Source: Billgrantia sulfidoxydans
GTDB taxonomy: Bacteria; Pseudomonadota; Gammaproteobacteria; Pseudomonadales; Halomonadaceae
DNA length: 64,000 nucleotides
NCBI RefSeq assembly: GCF_017868775.1
Contig: NZ_CP053381.1
Location: 3,968,001 to 4,032,000 of the forward strand
Reading direction: 5' to 3'
Shown: one piece after another, positions 39,131-48,099 of the stretch
Layout: every line of letters starts with the position of its first letter
Position numbering within the stretch: position 1 is the first letter of the stretch
Notes under the pieces: generated by a model
Seen by the model: the letters and a program-made list of their open reading frames with translations, nothing else
What the model was told of the DNA's origin: nothing
Databases searched by the model: none
Made by a program: the position numbers and the translations under genes

Positions 39131-40171
39131 TCAGTGCAAGCCTGCGGCGAGTGCGCGCACTACCTCCGCGGCGGGCACCTCGCGGCAGGCGCTGGCGTTC
39201 TGCCCGGCCCACAGCGGCGAGAAGTCGGCGCTGCCCGCCGCCTCGGCGGCGCTACGCAGCGGCGCGATGGCGGCGGTGGCCAGGGGAAAGGCAGGCGCCA
39301 CGTCGCCGAGCGGGCCGAGCTCGCGCATCAACCGAGTGACGATGCCGCGCGCAGGCCGCCCGGTGTAGAGGTTGGTCAGGGCGGTGTGGCGCGCCGCCTC
39401 GCTCATGAGCGCCCGGCGGTGCAGCGCCGAGGTAGTGGCCTCGGGGCAGCACAGGAAGGCGGTGCCGACCTGGACGGCCGCGGCTCCCAGCGCCAGGGCG
39501 GCTGCCACGCCACGGGCATCGGCGATGCCGCCGGCGGCGATCACCGGCAGCGAGACGGCGGCCACCACTTGCGGCAGCAGGGCCAGGGTGCCGAGCTGGG
39601 TGGTGACGTCCTCGCTGAGGAACATGCCGCGGTGGCCGCCGGCCTCCACTCCCTGGGCGATCACCGCGTCGACGCCGCGTGCCTCGAGCCAGCGCGCCTC
39701 CTCGACCGTGGTGGCGGAGGAGAGCACCTTCGCGCCCCAGCCCTTGACCCGCTCGACCAATGCCGGCTCGGGCAGGCCGAAGTGGAAACTGACCACTTCG
39801 GGGCGAAACGGCTCCAAGGCGTCACAGGCCGCCTGGTCGAACGGGCGTCGCCCCGCCCCCGCCGGCACGCCGTCGATGTCGAGTCCGTATTCGGCGTAGT
39901 AGGGGGCCAGCGCCTCATGCCAGCGCGCCTGCCGCGACTCGTCCGGCACCGGCGGCACGTGGCAGAAAAAGTTGACGTTGATCGGTCGCGTCGTCGCCGC
40001 GCGGATACGGCGCAGCTCCTCACTCATCGCCTCGGGTGCGAGCATGGCGCAGGGCAAGGCGCCAAGGCCACCCGCCGCGCTCACCGCCACGGCCAGGTCG
40101 CCGCCCTGCACGCCAGCCATCGGCGCCTGGAGTATGGGAAGCTCGATGCCGAGCTGTCGGATCAGGCTCAT
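39131..40171 (-). CDS. Nitronate monooxygenase-family flavoprotein
   Basis: 346 residues, NPD/2-nitropropane dioxygenase-like TIM barrel binding FMN; family members oxidise nitronates such as propionate-3-nitronate. Start ATG 40169-40171 (MSLIRQLGIELPILQAPMAG) with GGGAGAGG upstream. Seen are the N-terminal PILQAPMAGVQGG, the phosphate-binding PVIAAGGIADARGVAAALALGA, and the VEAGGHRG segment that carries the conserved catalytic-site His. The ATG overlaps the stop of the upstream BrkB-family gene. The true substrate cannot be read from sequence; enoyl-ACP reductase FabK-like members look similar. Confidence 0.85.
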   Translation of the reverse strand: MSLIRQLGIELPILQAPMAGVQGGDLAVAVSAAGGLGALPCAMLAPEAMSEELRRIRAATTRPINVNFFCHVPPVPDESRQARWHEALAPYYAEYGLDIDGVPAGAGRRPFDQAACDALEPFRPEVVSFHFGLPEPALVERVKGWGAKVLSSATTVEEARWLEARGVDAVIAQGVEAGGHRGMFLSEDVTTQLGTLALLPQVVAAVSLPVIAAGGIADARGVAAALALGAAAVQVGTAFLCCPEATTSALHRRALMSEAARHTALTNLYTGRPARGIVTRLMRELGPLGDVAPAFPLATAAIAPLRSAAEAAGSADFSPLWAGQNASACREVPAAEVVRALAAGLH

Positions 40172-41154
40172 GGGTCCTCTCCCTGGTGTCGTTGACGTCG
40201 CCACGGCCGCTTCCGGCCCAAGCTATCGGCGGCATAGGCACCCCGCTCCCCCATGGGCCGGGACGCCCCCACCGTGGTGTCGCGCCGGGTCTGGCGCTCC
40301 ATTTCAGCGTTGATCTCGGCCCCCAGCAATACGACGTACGACGAGAGCCAGAACCACAGCATCAGCACCACCACGGCCCCCAGCGAACCGTAGAGCTCGT
40401 CCATGCTGGCAATCTGGCCCACGTAGAGCGACAGCCCCCCCGAGCCCAGCAGCCACAGCAGCGTCGCCGTCACGGTCCCCATGCTCACCCACTCCCAGCG
40501 TGGCGAGCGGCGGTAGGGGCCGTAGCGGTAGAGCACAGCGATAACGAACATCATCAACGGCAGCAGCGCCGGCCAGCGCAGCCACTTGATCAGGGTGACC
40601 AGGGGGCCGTCCAGGGCGAGCCAGCCGATGGCGAGGGGATAGAGGGCGACGAACACCGTGGCCGCCAGCGACATCAGGATCAGGCCGAGGGTAAGGGCGG
40701 CCACCACCAGCATGCGATGCACCAGACCACGCCGGTCCTCCTCGCCATAGACCACGTTGAGCCCTACCATCAGGCCGCGCACCCCCTTGGAAGCGAGGAA
40801 TATCGCCACGGCCAGACCGAGCAGGGCCGTCAGACTCAACCCGGTATCGGTATTCTCGCTGACCTCCCGGGCCTGCTCATGGATCAGCCGGGCCCCTCCC
40901 GGCGGCATGAAACGGCTGATCTCGCCGATCTGGCTGGCCACCTCTGCCGGATCGAAGGCCAGCGCCCACAGCGAGATGACCGCCCCGATGGCCGGGAACA
41001 GCGAGAGCAGCGCATAGAAAGCAATGCCGGCCGCCAGCATGTTGACGCGATCGTGCGAGAGCTGCGCCTTGACTCGCCACATCACGTCCAGCCATCCCGG
41101 GCCGGGTATCTGGTGGGGATTGTCGGCTCGCCTGCCGCGCCAGAATTTCCTCAT
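40168..41154 (-). CDS. YihY/BrkB-family inner membrane protein
   Basis: 328 residues, ATG 41152-41154 (MRKFWRGRRADNP) after GAGGAGG. About six membrane segments of the YihY/BrkB (UPF0761, once misnamed ribonuclease BN) family are present. AAGIAFYALLSLFPAIGAVISL is the family's signature first helix, and EINAEMER near the end is also characteristic. Function is not established. Stop and start overlaps (ATGA) on both sides couple it to the upstream retropepsin-like protease and the downstream flavoprotein. Confidence 0.9.
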   Translation of the reverse strand: MRKFWRGRRADNPHQIPGPGWLDVMWRVKAQLSHDRVNMLAAGIAFYALLSLFPAIGAVISLWALAFDPAEVASQIGEISRFMPPGGARLIHEQAREVSENTDTGLSLTALLGLAVAIFLASKGVRGLMVGLNVVYGEEDRRGLVHRMLVVAALTLGLILMSLAATVFVALYPLAIGWLALDGPLVTLIKWLRWPALLPLMMFVIAVLYRYGPYRRSPRWEWVSMGTVTATLLWLLGSGGLSLYVGQIASMDELYGSLGAVVVLMLWFWLSSYVVLLGAEINAEMERQTRRDTTVGASRPMGERGAYAADSLGRKRPWRRQRHQGEDP

Positions 41155-41690
41155 TCGCCTCCTCGGGACGGCTGCGCCGGGCGCAGAACCATGCGGGTAT
41201 CCCGTATCTCGATGTCGAACCGGTTGAGGAAGCTCATGCCCAGCAGGGCCACCTCCCCCTCCAGCCCGGGGCTGATGGAGCCACGCACCTGGCTGGCGGT
41301 GAAGCCCCCCAGGCTGACCTCGTCGAGCCAGGTCAGGTCGCCGCGCACGCGTCCATTGGCGGTGTTGAACCATGCCGAGCCCGCACGCTCCAGGCCCAAC
41401 TGCTCGGCCAGCCTCGCCGACACGGCGACGTAGGTGGCGCCGGTATCGAGCAGGAACTCGACCGGTTCGCCGTTGATACGCCCCGTGGCCAGAAAGTGCC
41501 CCGAGCGGTTGCGCTCGAGCACGATCGGCTCTTCCGTTCCGCTCACGGTGGTGATCAGGTGGGCATTCGGGTTGCGCTGGTTCTCGAGGAAGCCGTGGAA
41601 CCACCAGCTGCCGAAGCCGATGAACGCCACCCAGAACAGCAACATCATGCCCATTCCGGCGCGCCGGATCGAACCGCATTCATGCTGCAT
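41151..41690 (-). CDS. Membrane-anchored retropepsin-like aspartic protease
   Basis: 179 residues from ATG 41688-41690 (MQHECGSIRRAG), preceded by AGGAGGGG. One membrane segment (MMLLFWVAFIGFGSWWF) is followed by a periplasmic single-lobe aspartic protease domain. LLDTGATYVAVS has the catalytic Asp-82 (DTGA), and LLGMSFLNRFDIEI is the hydrophobic-Gly signature near the end. This TIGR02281-like clan AA family works as a dimer; substrates are unknown. It is first in an overlapping three-gene operon with the BrkB and flavoprotein genes, and divergent from the MetX-like esterase. Confidence 0.87.
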   Translation of the reverse strand: MQHECGSIRRAGMGMMLLFWVAFIGFGSWWFHGFLENQRNPNAHLITTVSGTEEPIVLERNRSGHFLATGRINGEPVEFLLDTGATYVAVSARLAEQLGLERAGSAWFNTANGRVRGDLTWLDEVSLGGFTASQVRGSISPGLEGEVALLGMSFLNRFDIEIRDTRMVLRPAQPSRGGE

Positions 41691-41846
41691 CGACTCCCCT
41701 CCTGACCAAACGCGACGATGCTTTGACACCCTCGGTTCCGCTGTCTGTACTGAAGGGCGGCAAGTTTCCTTAGCCAGTGAAACCGCGACATGCGCCGAAG
41801 GCAACGCCCGTCGGCCATGGCTTCAACAAGAACAAGGATAAGCCCC

Positions 41847-43082
41847 ATGCGTGAGAGCATCGAATCTTCGACCCGGTTGGCTCGCCGTCATTCCCCCAGC
41901 GCGAGGCGCCTGGCCGCCCCCCCACTCGTCGCTCTGCTGCTGTGCGCCAGCGCCTCGGCGCTGGGCTGGGACGAGCTGGTGGAGAAACAGGTCTTCGAGA
42001 TGGAGACCTACACCAGCACGGGGGGCGAGACCATCGCCCCGCTGCGCATCGGCTGGGAGGCCTACGGCGAACTCAACGAGGCGAAGGACAACGCCATCCT
42101 GATTACCCACTTCTTCTCCGGCACCAGCCATGCCGCCGGCCGTTACGCCGAGGATGACGCCGCGCCCGGTTACTGGGACGCCATCATCGGTCCCGGCAAG
42201 CCGCTGGACACCGACGAATACTACATCATCGCCTCGGATACGCTGGTCAACCTCAATGCCCACGACCCCAACGTGACCACCACCGGACCGGCCACCACCA
42301 ACCCGGAGACCGGCGAGCCCTGGGGCACCGACTTCCCGCTGGTCACCATCCGCGACTTCGTCGAGGTGCAGAAGGCCCTGCTCGAGAGCCAGGGCATCGA
42401 ACGACTGCACGCGGTGATGGGCGCCTCCATGGGAGCGCTGCAGGCCTACGAGTGGGCCAGCGCCTACCCCGAGCGGGTCGAGCGGCTGATCCCGGTGATC
42501 GGCGGCGGTGTTTCCGACCCCTGGCTGCTCGCCACCCTGGGCGCCTGGGCCGCCCCCATTCGCCTGGACGCCAACTGGAACGGCGGCGACTACTATGACG
42601 GCGAGCCACCGCTGGACGGCCTGCGCGAGTCGCTCAAGCTCGTCACCCTCAACGCCAACCACTGGCAGTGGGCCAACGCCACCTTCGACCGCAGCTGGGC
42701 CGACGAGGATGCCGACCCGACCCGCGAGCTCGAGGCACGCTACGCCATTGAGCAGACCCTCGACGACATCGCCGCCTCGCGGGCCGAACTGGCCGACGCC
42801 AACCACCTGCTCTACCTGGTGAAGGCCAACCAGGCCTTCATCACCGGCCACGGCGACAGCCTCGAAGAGGGGCTGGCGCGCATCGAGGCGCCCACGCTGA
42901 TCCTCTACAGCGAGGACGACCTGGTCTTCGCGCCGCAGGGCGTACGCCAGACCGCCGAACTGATCGAGGCCGACGGCACCGAAGTCGAACTGGTCTCGCT
43001 GGAGGGCAATCGCGGCCATCTCGACGGCGTGGTCGCCATCGACCAGGCCGGCGATCGCATCCGCTCCTTCCTCGCCGAATGA
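41847..43082 (+). CDS. Exported MetX-like alpha/beta hydrolase (E22-type esterase)
   Basis: 411 residues from ATG 41847, with AAGGAT upstream. It resembles homoserine/serine O-acetyltransferases (GPGKPLDTDEYYIIASDTL, GASMGALQAYEWA with the nucleophile Ser, YSEDDLVF Asp, GNRGHLDG His). Unlike cytoplasmic MetX, it has a signal peptide (LAAPPLVALLLCASASALG), so it acts in the periplasm. There acetyl-CoA is absent, which argues for an esterase or hydrolase rather than a methionine-pathway enzyme. No methionine genes are nearby. Preceding ATGs in frame lack ribosome-binding sites. Confidence 0.85.
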   Translation: MRESIESSTRLARRHSPSARRLAAPPLVALLLCASASALGWDELVEKQVFEMETYTSTGGETIAPLRIGWEAYGELNEAKDNAILITHFFSGTSHAAGRYAEDDAAPGYWDAIIGPGKPLDTDEYYIIASDTLVNLNAHDPNVTTTGPATTNPETGEPWGTDFPLVTIRDFVEVQKALLESQGIERLHAVMGASMGALQAYEWASAYPERVERLIPVIGGGVSDPWLLATLGAWAAPIRLDANWNGGDYYDGEPPLDGLRESLKLVTLNANHWQWANATFDRSWADEDADPTRELEARYAIEQTLDDIAASRAELADANHLLYLVKANQAFITGHGDSLEEGLARIEAPTLILYSEDDLVFAPQGVRQTAELIEADGTEVELVSLEGNRGHLDGVVAIDQAGDRIRSFLAE

Positions 43083-43099
43083 GGTCCCGCTCCCTGGCA

Positions 43100-43849
43100 T
43101 CAGCCCGCCAGGGAGCGCACCAGCAGATAGGCACCCATGGCCAGCAGACCGCTGAGGAAGACCCGCCGAAAGGTGGACTCCGAAAGCCGTTGACGCAGCC
43201 GCTGGCCGAGCTGCATGCCCACGATGGCCGGCACCACCGCTCCCAGAGAGAGCACTCCCAGCTCCACACTGAGCAGACGCTGTTCGCCCATGGAGAAGCC
43301 CAGCGCCGTGGTGGTCGCGACAAACAGGACGCCCATGGCCTGAATCAGCATGTCCCGCGGCAGCCCGAGGGACTGCAGGTAGGCCACGCCGGGAAATACT
43401 GAGGAGCCCGTCATGCCGGTCAGCATTCCAGTCAAAGCGCCATTGACCGGCGCGGCGTAGCGGCCACGGCTGACCAGCGCAGCAAGGCCAAGGTTGAACA
43501 ACCCGGCGAGGGCATAGAAGGCGAGCAGCACCCCCAGCAAGCCGGAAAGCCAGCGCACGTCGACCCTGGCCAGAATGCCGACCCCCAGCCACACGGTCAC
43601 CACCGAGGCCAGCAGGAAGGGCCACAGCAGGCGCAGGATCTGGCGCAGGTAACCGCCGACCAGCGCCTGCCACACATTGGTGACGATGGTCGGGACCAGT
43701 AGCAGCGCCATGGCCGACGGCAGCCCCACCGTGGCCGCAAGCAAGGCCAGCGAGACCGTGGGCATGCCCATGCCGATCACGCCCTTGACCAGACCGGCGA
43801 CGACGAAGGTCGCCGCTACCAGCACCAGCAGCAAGGGATCCAGGCTCAT
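43100..43849 (-). CDS. TauE/SafE-family sulfite/anion exporter
   Basis: 249 residues, about eight membrane segments, of the TauE/SafE (DUF81) family. Members export sulfite, sulfoacetate or related organosulfur anions. The start ATG 43847-43849 (MSLDPLLLVLVAATFVVAG) overlaps the stop of the upstream MFS gene. Family signatures are the glycine-rich AGLVKGVIGMGMPTVSLAL near the N-terminus and the repeated counterpart NGALTGMLTGMTGSSVFPG in the middle. Substrate is not deducible; no sulfonate genes are next to it. Confidence 0.88.
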   Translation of the reverse strand: MSLDPLLLVLVAATFVVAGLVKGVIGMGMPTVSLALLAATVGLPSAMALLLVPTIVTNVWQALVGGYLRQILRLLWPFLLASVVTVWLGVGILARVDVRWLSGLLGVLLAFYALAGLFNLGLAALVSRGRYAAPVNGALTGMLTGMTGSSVFPGVAYLQSLGLPRDMLIQAMGVLFVATTTALGFSMGEQRLLSVELGVLSLGAVVPAIVGMQLGQRLRQRLSESTFRRVFLSGLLAMGAYLLVRSLAG

Positions 43850-45231
43850 CGCACGGCGCTTCCCGCCGCGGCGTGGCCGTTGCACCGCTCCCACTCGGCC
43901 GCCGCCTGCTCCCCCCGGGCCTGGTTCACCGCCAGGCAGATCAGCATGGCAACGACGAACAGTACCGCGCACAGCAGGATCGAAGCCTGCAGCCCCACCA
44001 CCGACTGCAGCAGCCCCAGGCCGACGATGCCGAAGACGCCGGCCAGCTTGTTAGCCAGCCCCCAAAAACCGAAGAACTCGGCGGCCTTGCGCGTGGGCGA
44101 GAACAGCCCCACCAGGGCACGGCTGGCCGACTGGCTTGAGCCAAGCGAAAGTCCGGCCAGGCAGCCGACGACCAGAAACAGGTGTTGGGCCTCCCACTCC
44201 AGCCCCAGGCTGGCGTTGAGCCAGGCGGTCACCTCGGGCGTGGCCCAGATGGCGAGTATCGCCGCCACCCACAGCAGCAGGGTCAACTGGTAGGTGAACT
44301 TGGTGCCGATCCGGTCCTGGAGGAAGCCGAAGCCCAGCGCGCCGGCCGCCGCGGTGACCTGCACGATGATGAACATGACGTTGCGAATCGATTCGTCCCA
44401 GCCGATCACCTGGGCACCGTAGATGAAGGCGAAGGCGATGATGATGTAGACCCCGGCCATGGAGAACAGCAGTGACACCAGAAAGACGCCCAGGTCGCGA
44501 AAGCGCCGCAGCTCGTGCAGGGTGGTGGAGACGCGCTCCCAGGCGATTTCGCGGTAGGTTTTGACATGCGGCTGTGGGTCGCCGCGCTCCTTCACCCAGA
44601 GGAAGGTGGGAATGGCAGTGATCAGGAAGAACGCCGCCGCGAAGGGCCCCACCCAGCGGATGCGCTCGAAGTTCTCGGCGCTGGCCTCGCCCAGTGCCAC
44701 CAGGGTGAACCCGGCGGCAAACAGGCCGCCGACGTAGCCCAGCGCCCAGCCGAAGCCGGAGATCTTGCCGAGGTCCTGGGGCGGGCCGAGGTCGGGCAGG
44801 AACGCCGCAATGAAGGACTCGCCCATGGAATAGGCGTAGTTGGATACCACGATCAGCAACAGCCCCAGCAGCACATAGCCGGGAGCGACGAAATAGAGCA
44901 GCGCGGTGGCCACCACGGTGGCGATGTAGCTGACGAACAGGAAACGCTTCTTGGCCGCCCGGTAGTCCATCACCGCCCCGCACAGCGGGCCGGTGACCAC
45001 TACCAGCAGGTAGCTCACGGCCAGAGCCAGGCTCCATAGCAGGTTGGCCAGGCGGAAGCCGTCGCCGCGATCACCGACGATGACGGTGGTGAACAGCTCG
45101 CCGAACACCACGGTGATGATCAGCAGCGTATAGGCCTGGTTGGCGAAGTCGAACATCGCCCACCCGAAGATCTCCCGCTTCGACGCCCGCGGCCTGGGTG
45201 TCGTACCGCCAACGGCCGGTATCACGCTCAT
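43846..45231 (-). CDS. MFS transporter, UMF1/Atg22-like family
   Basis: 461 residues, 12 predicted membrane segments. The N-terminus REIFGWAMFDFANQAYTLLIITVVF is the signature of the UMF1 (Atg22-like) branch of the major facilitator superfamily, and LVGLFSPTRKAAEFFGFWG is its second conserved segment. Yeast Atg22 exports amino acids from the vacuole; bacterial substrates are unknown. Start ATG 45229-45231 (MSVIPAVGGTTP), the last methionine before the conserved region. Coupled to the TauE-like gene by a 4-base overlap. Confidence 0.88.
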   Translation of the reverse strand: MSVIPAVGGTTPRPRASKREIFGWAMFDFANQAYTLLIITVVFGELFTTVIVGDRGDGFRLANLLWSLALAVSYLLVVVTGPLCGAVMDYRAAKKRFLFVSYIATVVATALLYFVAPGYVLLGLLLIVVSNYAYSMGESFIAAFLPDLGPPQDLGKISGFGWALGYVGGLFAAGFTLVALGEASAENFERIRWVGPFAAAFFLITAIPTFLWVKERGDPQPHVKTYREIAWERVSTTLHELRRFRDLGVFLVSLLFSMAGVYIIIAFAFIYGAQVIGWDESIRNVMFIIVQVTAAAGALGFGFLQDRIGTKFTYQLTLLLWVAAILAIWATPEVTAWLNASLGLEWEAQHLFLVVGCLAGLSLGSSQSASRALVGLFSPTRKAAEFFGFWGLANKLAGVFGIVGLGLLQSVVGLQASILLCAVLFVVAMLICLAVNQARGEQAAAEWERCNGHAAAGSAVR

Positions 45232-45357
45232 CTGTGCCTGCCCTCCTCGCCCTGCCCCCGGATTGCCAGCGCCTAGCCTACCAGCATATCGGGACAGGCA
45301 TGACGACTTGGCGGCTTTCACTACACTGGGTACTACATTCCGGACTGGAGGCAGGCA

Positions 45358-46470
45358 ATGGAACGCTTGAGTGCTATCCCCCTGGTGATGCTGGCCGCGG
45401 CATCGGCGCATGCCGAAGAGCTGACCCTGAGCACCGAACATCAGGACTTGCGGCTGGTACCCGTGGCAGAAGATCTCGAGCAGCCGTGGGGCGTGGCCAT
45501 ACTGCCCGGCGACCTCTACGTGATCAGCGAACGCACCGGACAGATCCAGACGTTCTACAACGGCGAACGGCAAGAGGTCGAAGGCCTGCCCGGCATCCAT
45601 GTCGAGGGCCAGGCAGGCCTGCTCGACATCGCCGCCTCCCCCGACTACCCCGACACCGGCTGGATCTACTTCACCTACTCGAGCGGGGATGTAGACTCCA
45701 CCGCCACGGCGCTGGCACGGGGCCGCCTGGCCGGCGACCGTCTGGTCGACGTGGAGGAGCTGTTCGAGCAGAACCGGCGCTCGGAGCCCAGCACCTACCC
45801 CGGCTCGCGGCTGGCCTGGATGGGCGACGACACCCTGCTGATGTCCGTCGGTGACCGCGGCACACCCGGCCGGGCCCAGGACACCCAGGATCACGCCGGG
45901 TCGATCCTGCGCCTCGATCCACAGGGCCTGGCCCCCGAGGACAACCCGCTGCTCGAAGAGGCCGGCTACCTGCCGGAGATCTACTCCTGGGGGCATCGGC
46001 GCGTGCTGGGGCTGGCCGTTGACGAAAAACGCAGCAACGTCTGGGCCGTGGAAAGCCGCAGCAACGGGCATGACGAACTGCTGCTCCTGCAACGCGGCCG
46101 AAACCACGGCTGGGCAGATGAAGCCGAAGACTCGGAGGTGCTGGTGGAGGACGCCGGCAGCGGGCTGTTCAACGAGGAGGACGTGGTCGAGCCTGCCTAC
46201 CGTTTTGCCGAAGACGTGTCACCATCGGGCCTGGCCGTGGTCAACGGCGCGCACTACCCGCAGTGGGAGGGCAACCTGCTCGTCGGCGGGCTCGAGAGCG
46301 AACAGCTCTATCGCTTCGAGGTAAATGGCGGCGAAATCGCGGAGAGGGAAGAGCTCCTGGACGAGCCACAAGGGCCGGTACGCGAGGTGCGCCAAGGCCC
46401 GGATGGCTACCTTTACGTGCTCATAGGCGACGAGGACGGCACGCTCTATCGGCTCGAACCCGAGGAGTGA
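45358..46470 (+). CDS. Periplasmic PQQ-dependent sugar dehydrogenase-like beta-propeller
   Basis: 370 residues with a short signal peptide (MERLSAIPLVMLAAASAHA). The body is a six-bladed beta-propeller of the GSDH (glucose/sorbosone dehydrogenase, YliI-like) family: LEQPWGVAILPG, GQAGLLDIAASPDYPDTGWIY, RLAWMGDDTLLMSVGDRG, SWGHRRVLGLAVD and GPVREVRQGPDGYLYVL. E. coli YliI oxidises aldoses with PQQ. GGAGG precedes the ATG. It is divergent from the MFS transporter. The PQQ-linked locus at 57-64 kb suggests the cell can make or obtain PQQ. Confidence 0.88.
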   Translation: MERLSAIPLVMLAAASAHAEELTLSTEHQDLRLVPVAEDLEQPWGVAILPGDLYVISERTGQIQTFYNGERQEVEGLPGIHVEGQAGLLDIAASPDYPDTGWIYFTYSSGDVDSTATALARGRLAGDRLVDVEELFEQNRRSEPSTYPGSRLAWMGDDTLLMSVGDRGTPGRAQDTQDHAGSILRLDPQGLAPEDNPLLEEAGYLPEIYSWGHRRVLGLAVDEKRSNVWAVESRSNGHDELLLLQRGRNHGWADEAEDSEVLVEDAGSGLFNEEDVVEPAYRFAEDVSPSGLAVVNGAHYPQWEGNLLVGGLESEQLYRFEVNGGEIAEREELLDEPQGPVREVRQGPDGYLYVLIGDEDGTLYRLEPEE

Positions 46471-46594
46471 GCGCGCTCCACGCCATGCGGCCAGCCCACG
46501 CTGACGGGCAGCCTGACTGTTCACATGGCGTATCGTTCGCCAGCGTGGAGTAGGCTGTTCTTCACTTCTCGCCATGCCACGGGCATTATCATTG

Positions 46595-46608
46595 TTAACC
46601 TGGGTTAA
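46595..46608. promoter_or_regulatory. Perfect palindrome TTAACC-TG-GGTTAA
   Basis: A 14-bp dyad (6-bp half-sites, 2-base centre) 129 bases upstream of the solute-binding/diguanylate cyclase operon, in a 267-base gap with no other gene. It is AT-richer than its surroundings, as operators often are. No matching regulator can be named. Confidence 0.35.
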
Positions 46609-46737
46609 GCAGGTTTGTCCTGCGTTGGGCTTCGTCCAGAGATGGCCTGGGTAAGCCAGCGCAGGCAACCGGCTCAGAGCCGTGGCCGACGCCGCCTTGC
46701 GGGAGGCCAGAAGAATAAGCAGGCAGAGGCAGGGCGC

Positions 46738-48099
46738 ATGAAGAAATGGCTGATGCTGATGTTAGTGTTGCTCCCGTTTCCGGCAGCAGGCAGCCTGGAA
46801 GGGCTGACCTTCATCACCGAGGAGTACCCCCCCTACAATTATCGGCACGACGATCGCCTCGAAGGTATCTCCATCGAGCTGCTCGAACGGGTCTTTGCCG
46901 AAACCGATACCGAGCTCTCCCGTGACGACGTGCTCTACTATCCCTGGGTACGTGGCTACGATACCGCCCTCTCCGAGCCGGGCACGGTACTCTTCTCCAC
47001 CACGCGCACCGAGCAGCGTGAAGCGCTGTTCCAGTGGGTGGGGCCCATCGCCACCGACCGGGTCACGCTGATCGCCCGGCGCGACAGCGACATCCAGCTG
47101 AACGACATCGAGGACGTCATCGCCGGCGGCTATCGCATCGCCGTCATCCGCGAAGACATCGGCGCCCAGCGGCTGCAGGAAGCCGGGGTACCGGAGGCCC
47201 AGATCCATGCGGCGATCTCCAACGTCAGCGCCTTGCGCATGCTCGAGCGTGGCCGGGTCGACCTGTGGGCCTACGGCGAAGACGTGGCCTTCTGGCTGAT
47301 GCAGGAGGAGGGGCTGCCCACCACCGACTTCGTTCCCGCCCTGACCATCAGCGAATCCGATCTCTACTACGCCCTGCACCGCGACACCGATCCCGCGCTG
47401 GTGGCCCGAATGCAGGCGGCGCTGGATCGCTTGCGCAAGCAGGGCGTCGTCAGCGAGATCCTCGGCGGCACCATTGCCTTCAATACCGAGGAGTACCCAC
47501 CCTACAACTACCAGGACGACGACGGCACGATCACGGGGAGCGCCACCGAACTCCTGCGGGCAGCGCTGGATGACGCCGAACTCGAGGCCGACTTCCGCCT
47601 GCTGCCCTGGGCCCGCGCCCTGACAGAGGCCCAGCTGCGCGAACGCCACTGCGTCTACTCGACCACCCGTACACCCGAGCGCGAGTCGCTGTTCACCTGG
47701 GTGGGGCCGCTGGTATCGAGCACCTGGGCCGCCTTCGTCCTCGACGGGGCCGAGATCGAGGCCGACTCGCTGGACGACCTGGCCGACCTCCGCGTAGGCA
47801 GCTTTCGCGAGGATGCCGTCGGGCAGTACGCCGCCAGCCAAGGGGTCAACATCGTGGTTGCCAGCGCCGAGCGCGAGAACATCGGCCGCCTGCAGGCCGG
47901 GCTGATCGATGCCTGGGTCACCGGCGAGCAGACCGCCCAGCTCCTCGCCGAGGAGGCCGGCCTGTCGCTGCGCCGGCTGTTCGCCTTCAACGAGGTCGAT
48001 CTCTACCTGGCCTGCCACCCCTCGGTTCCCGACCAGTTCATCGCCCGGCTGCAGGCGGCTCTCGATCGGGCGCGGGCCGTGGTAGAGGCGCGCCAGTGA
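46738..48099 (+). CDS. Tandem-duplicated periplasmic solute-binding protein (SBP_bac_3 type)
   Basis: 453 residues from ATG 46738. A signal peptide (MKKWLMLMLVLLPFPAAG) is followed by two homologous type 3 solute-binding domains in one chain. The same motif, EEYPPYNY, occurs at 28-35 and 251-258. Later motifs pair as well: STTRTEQREALFQWVGP with STTRTPERESLFTWVGP, and GRVDLWAYGED with GLIDAWVTGEQ. Single-domain relatives are common beside signalling proteins. No ABC permease is nearby. The next gene, a diguanylate cyclase, overlaps its stop (GTGA), so I infer a sensor role rather than uptake. Confidence 0.87.
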   Translation: MKKWLMLMLVLLPFPAAGSLEGLTFITEEYPPYNYRHDDRLEGISIELLERVFAETDTELSRDDVLYYPWVRGYDTALSEPGTVLFSTTRTEQREALFQWVGPIATDRVTLIARRDSDIQLNDIEDVIAGGYRIAVIREDIGAQRLQEAGVPEAQIHAAISNVSALRMLERGRVDLWAYGEDVAFWLMQEEGLPTTDFVPALTISESDLYYALHRDTDPALVARMQAALDRLRKQGVVSEILGGTIAFNTEEYPPYNYQDDDGTITGSATELLRAALDDAELEADFRLLPWARALTEAQLRERHCVYSTTRTPERESLFTWVGPLVSSTWAAFVLDGAEIEADSLDDLADLRVGSFREDAVGQYAASQGVNIVVASAERENIGRLQAGLIDAWVTGEQTAQLLAEEAGLSLRRLFAFNEVDLYLACHPSVPDQFIARLQAALDRARAVVEARQ

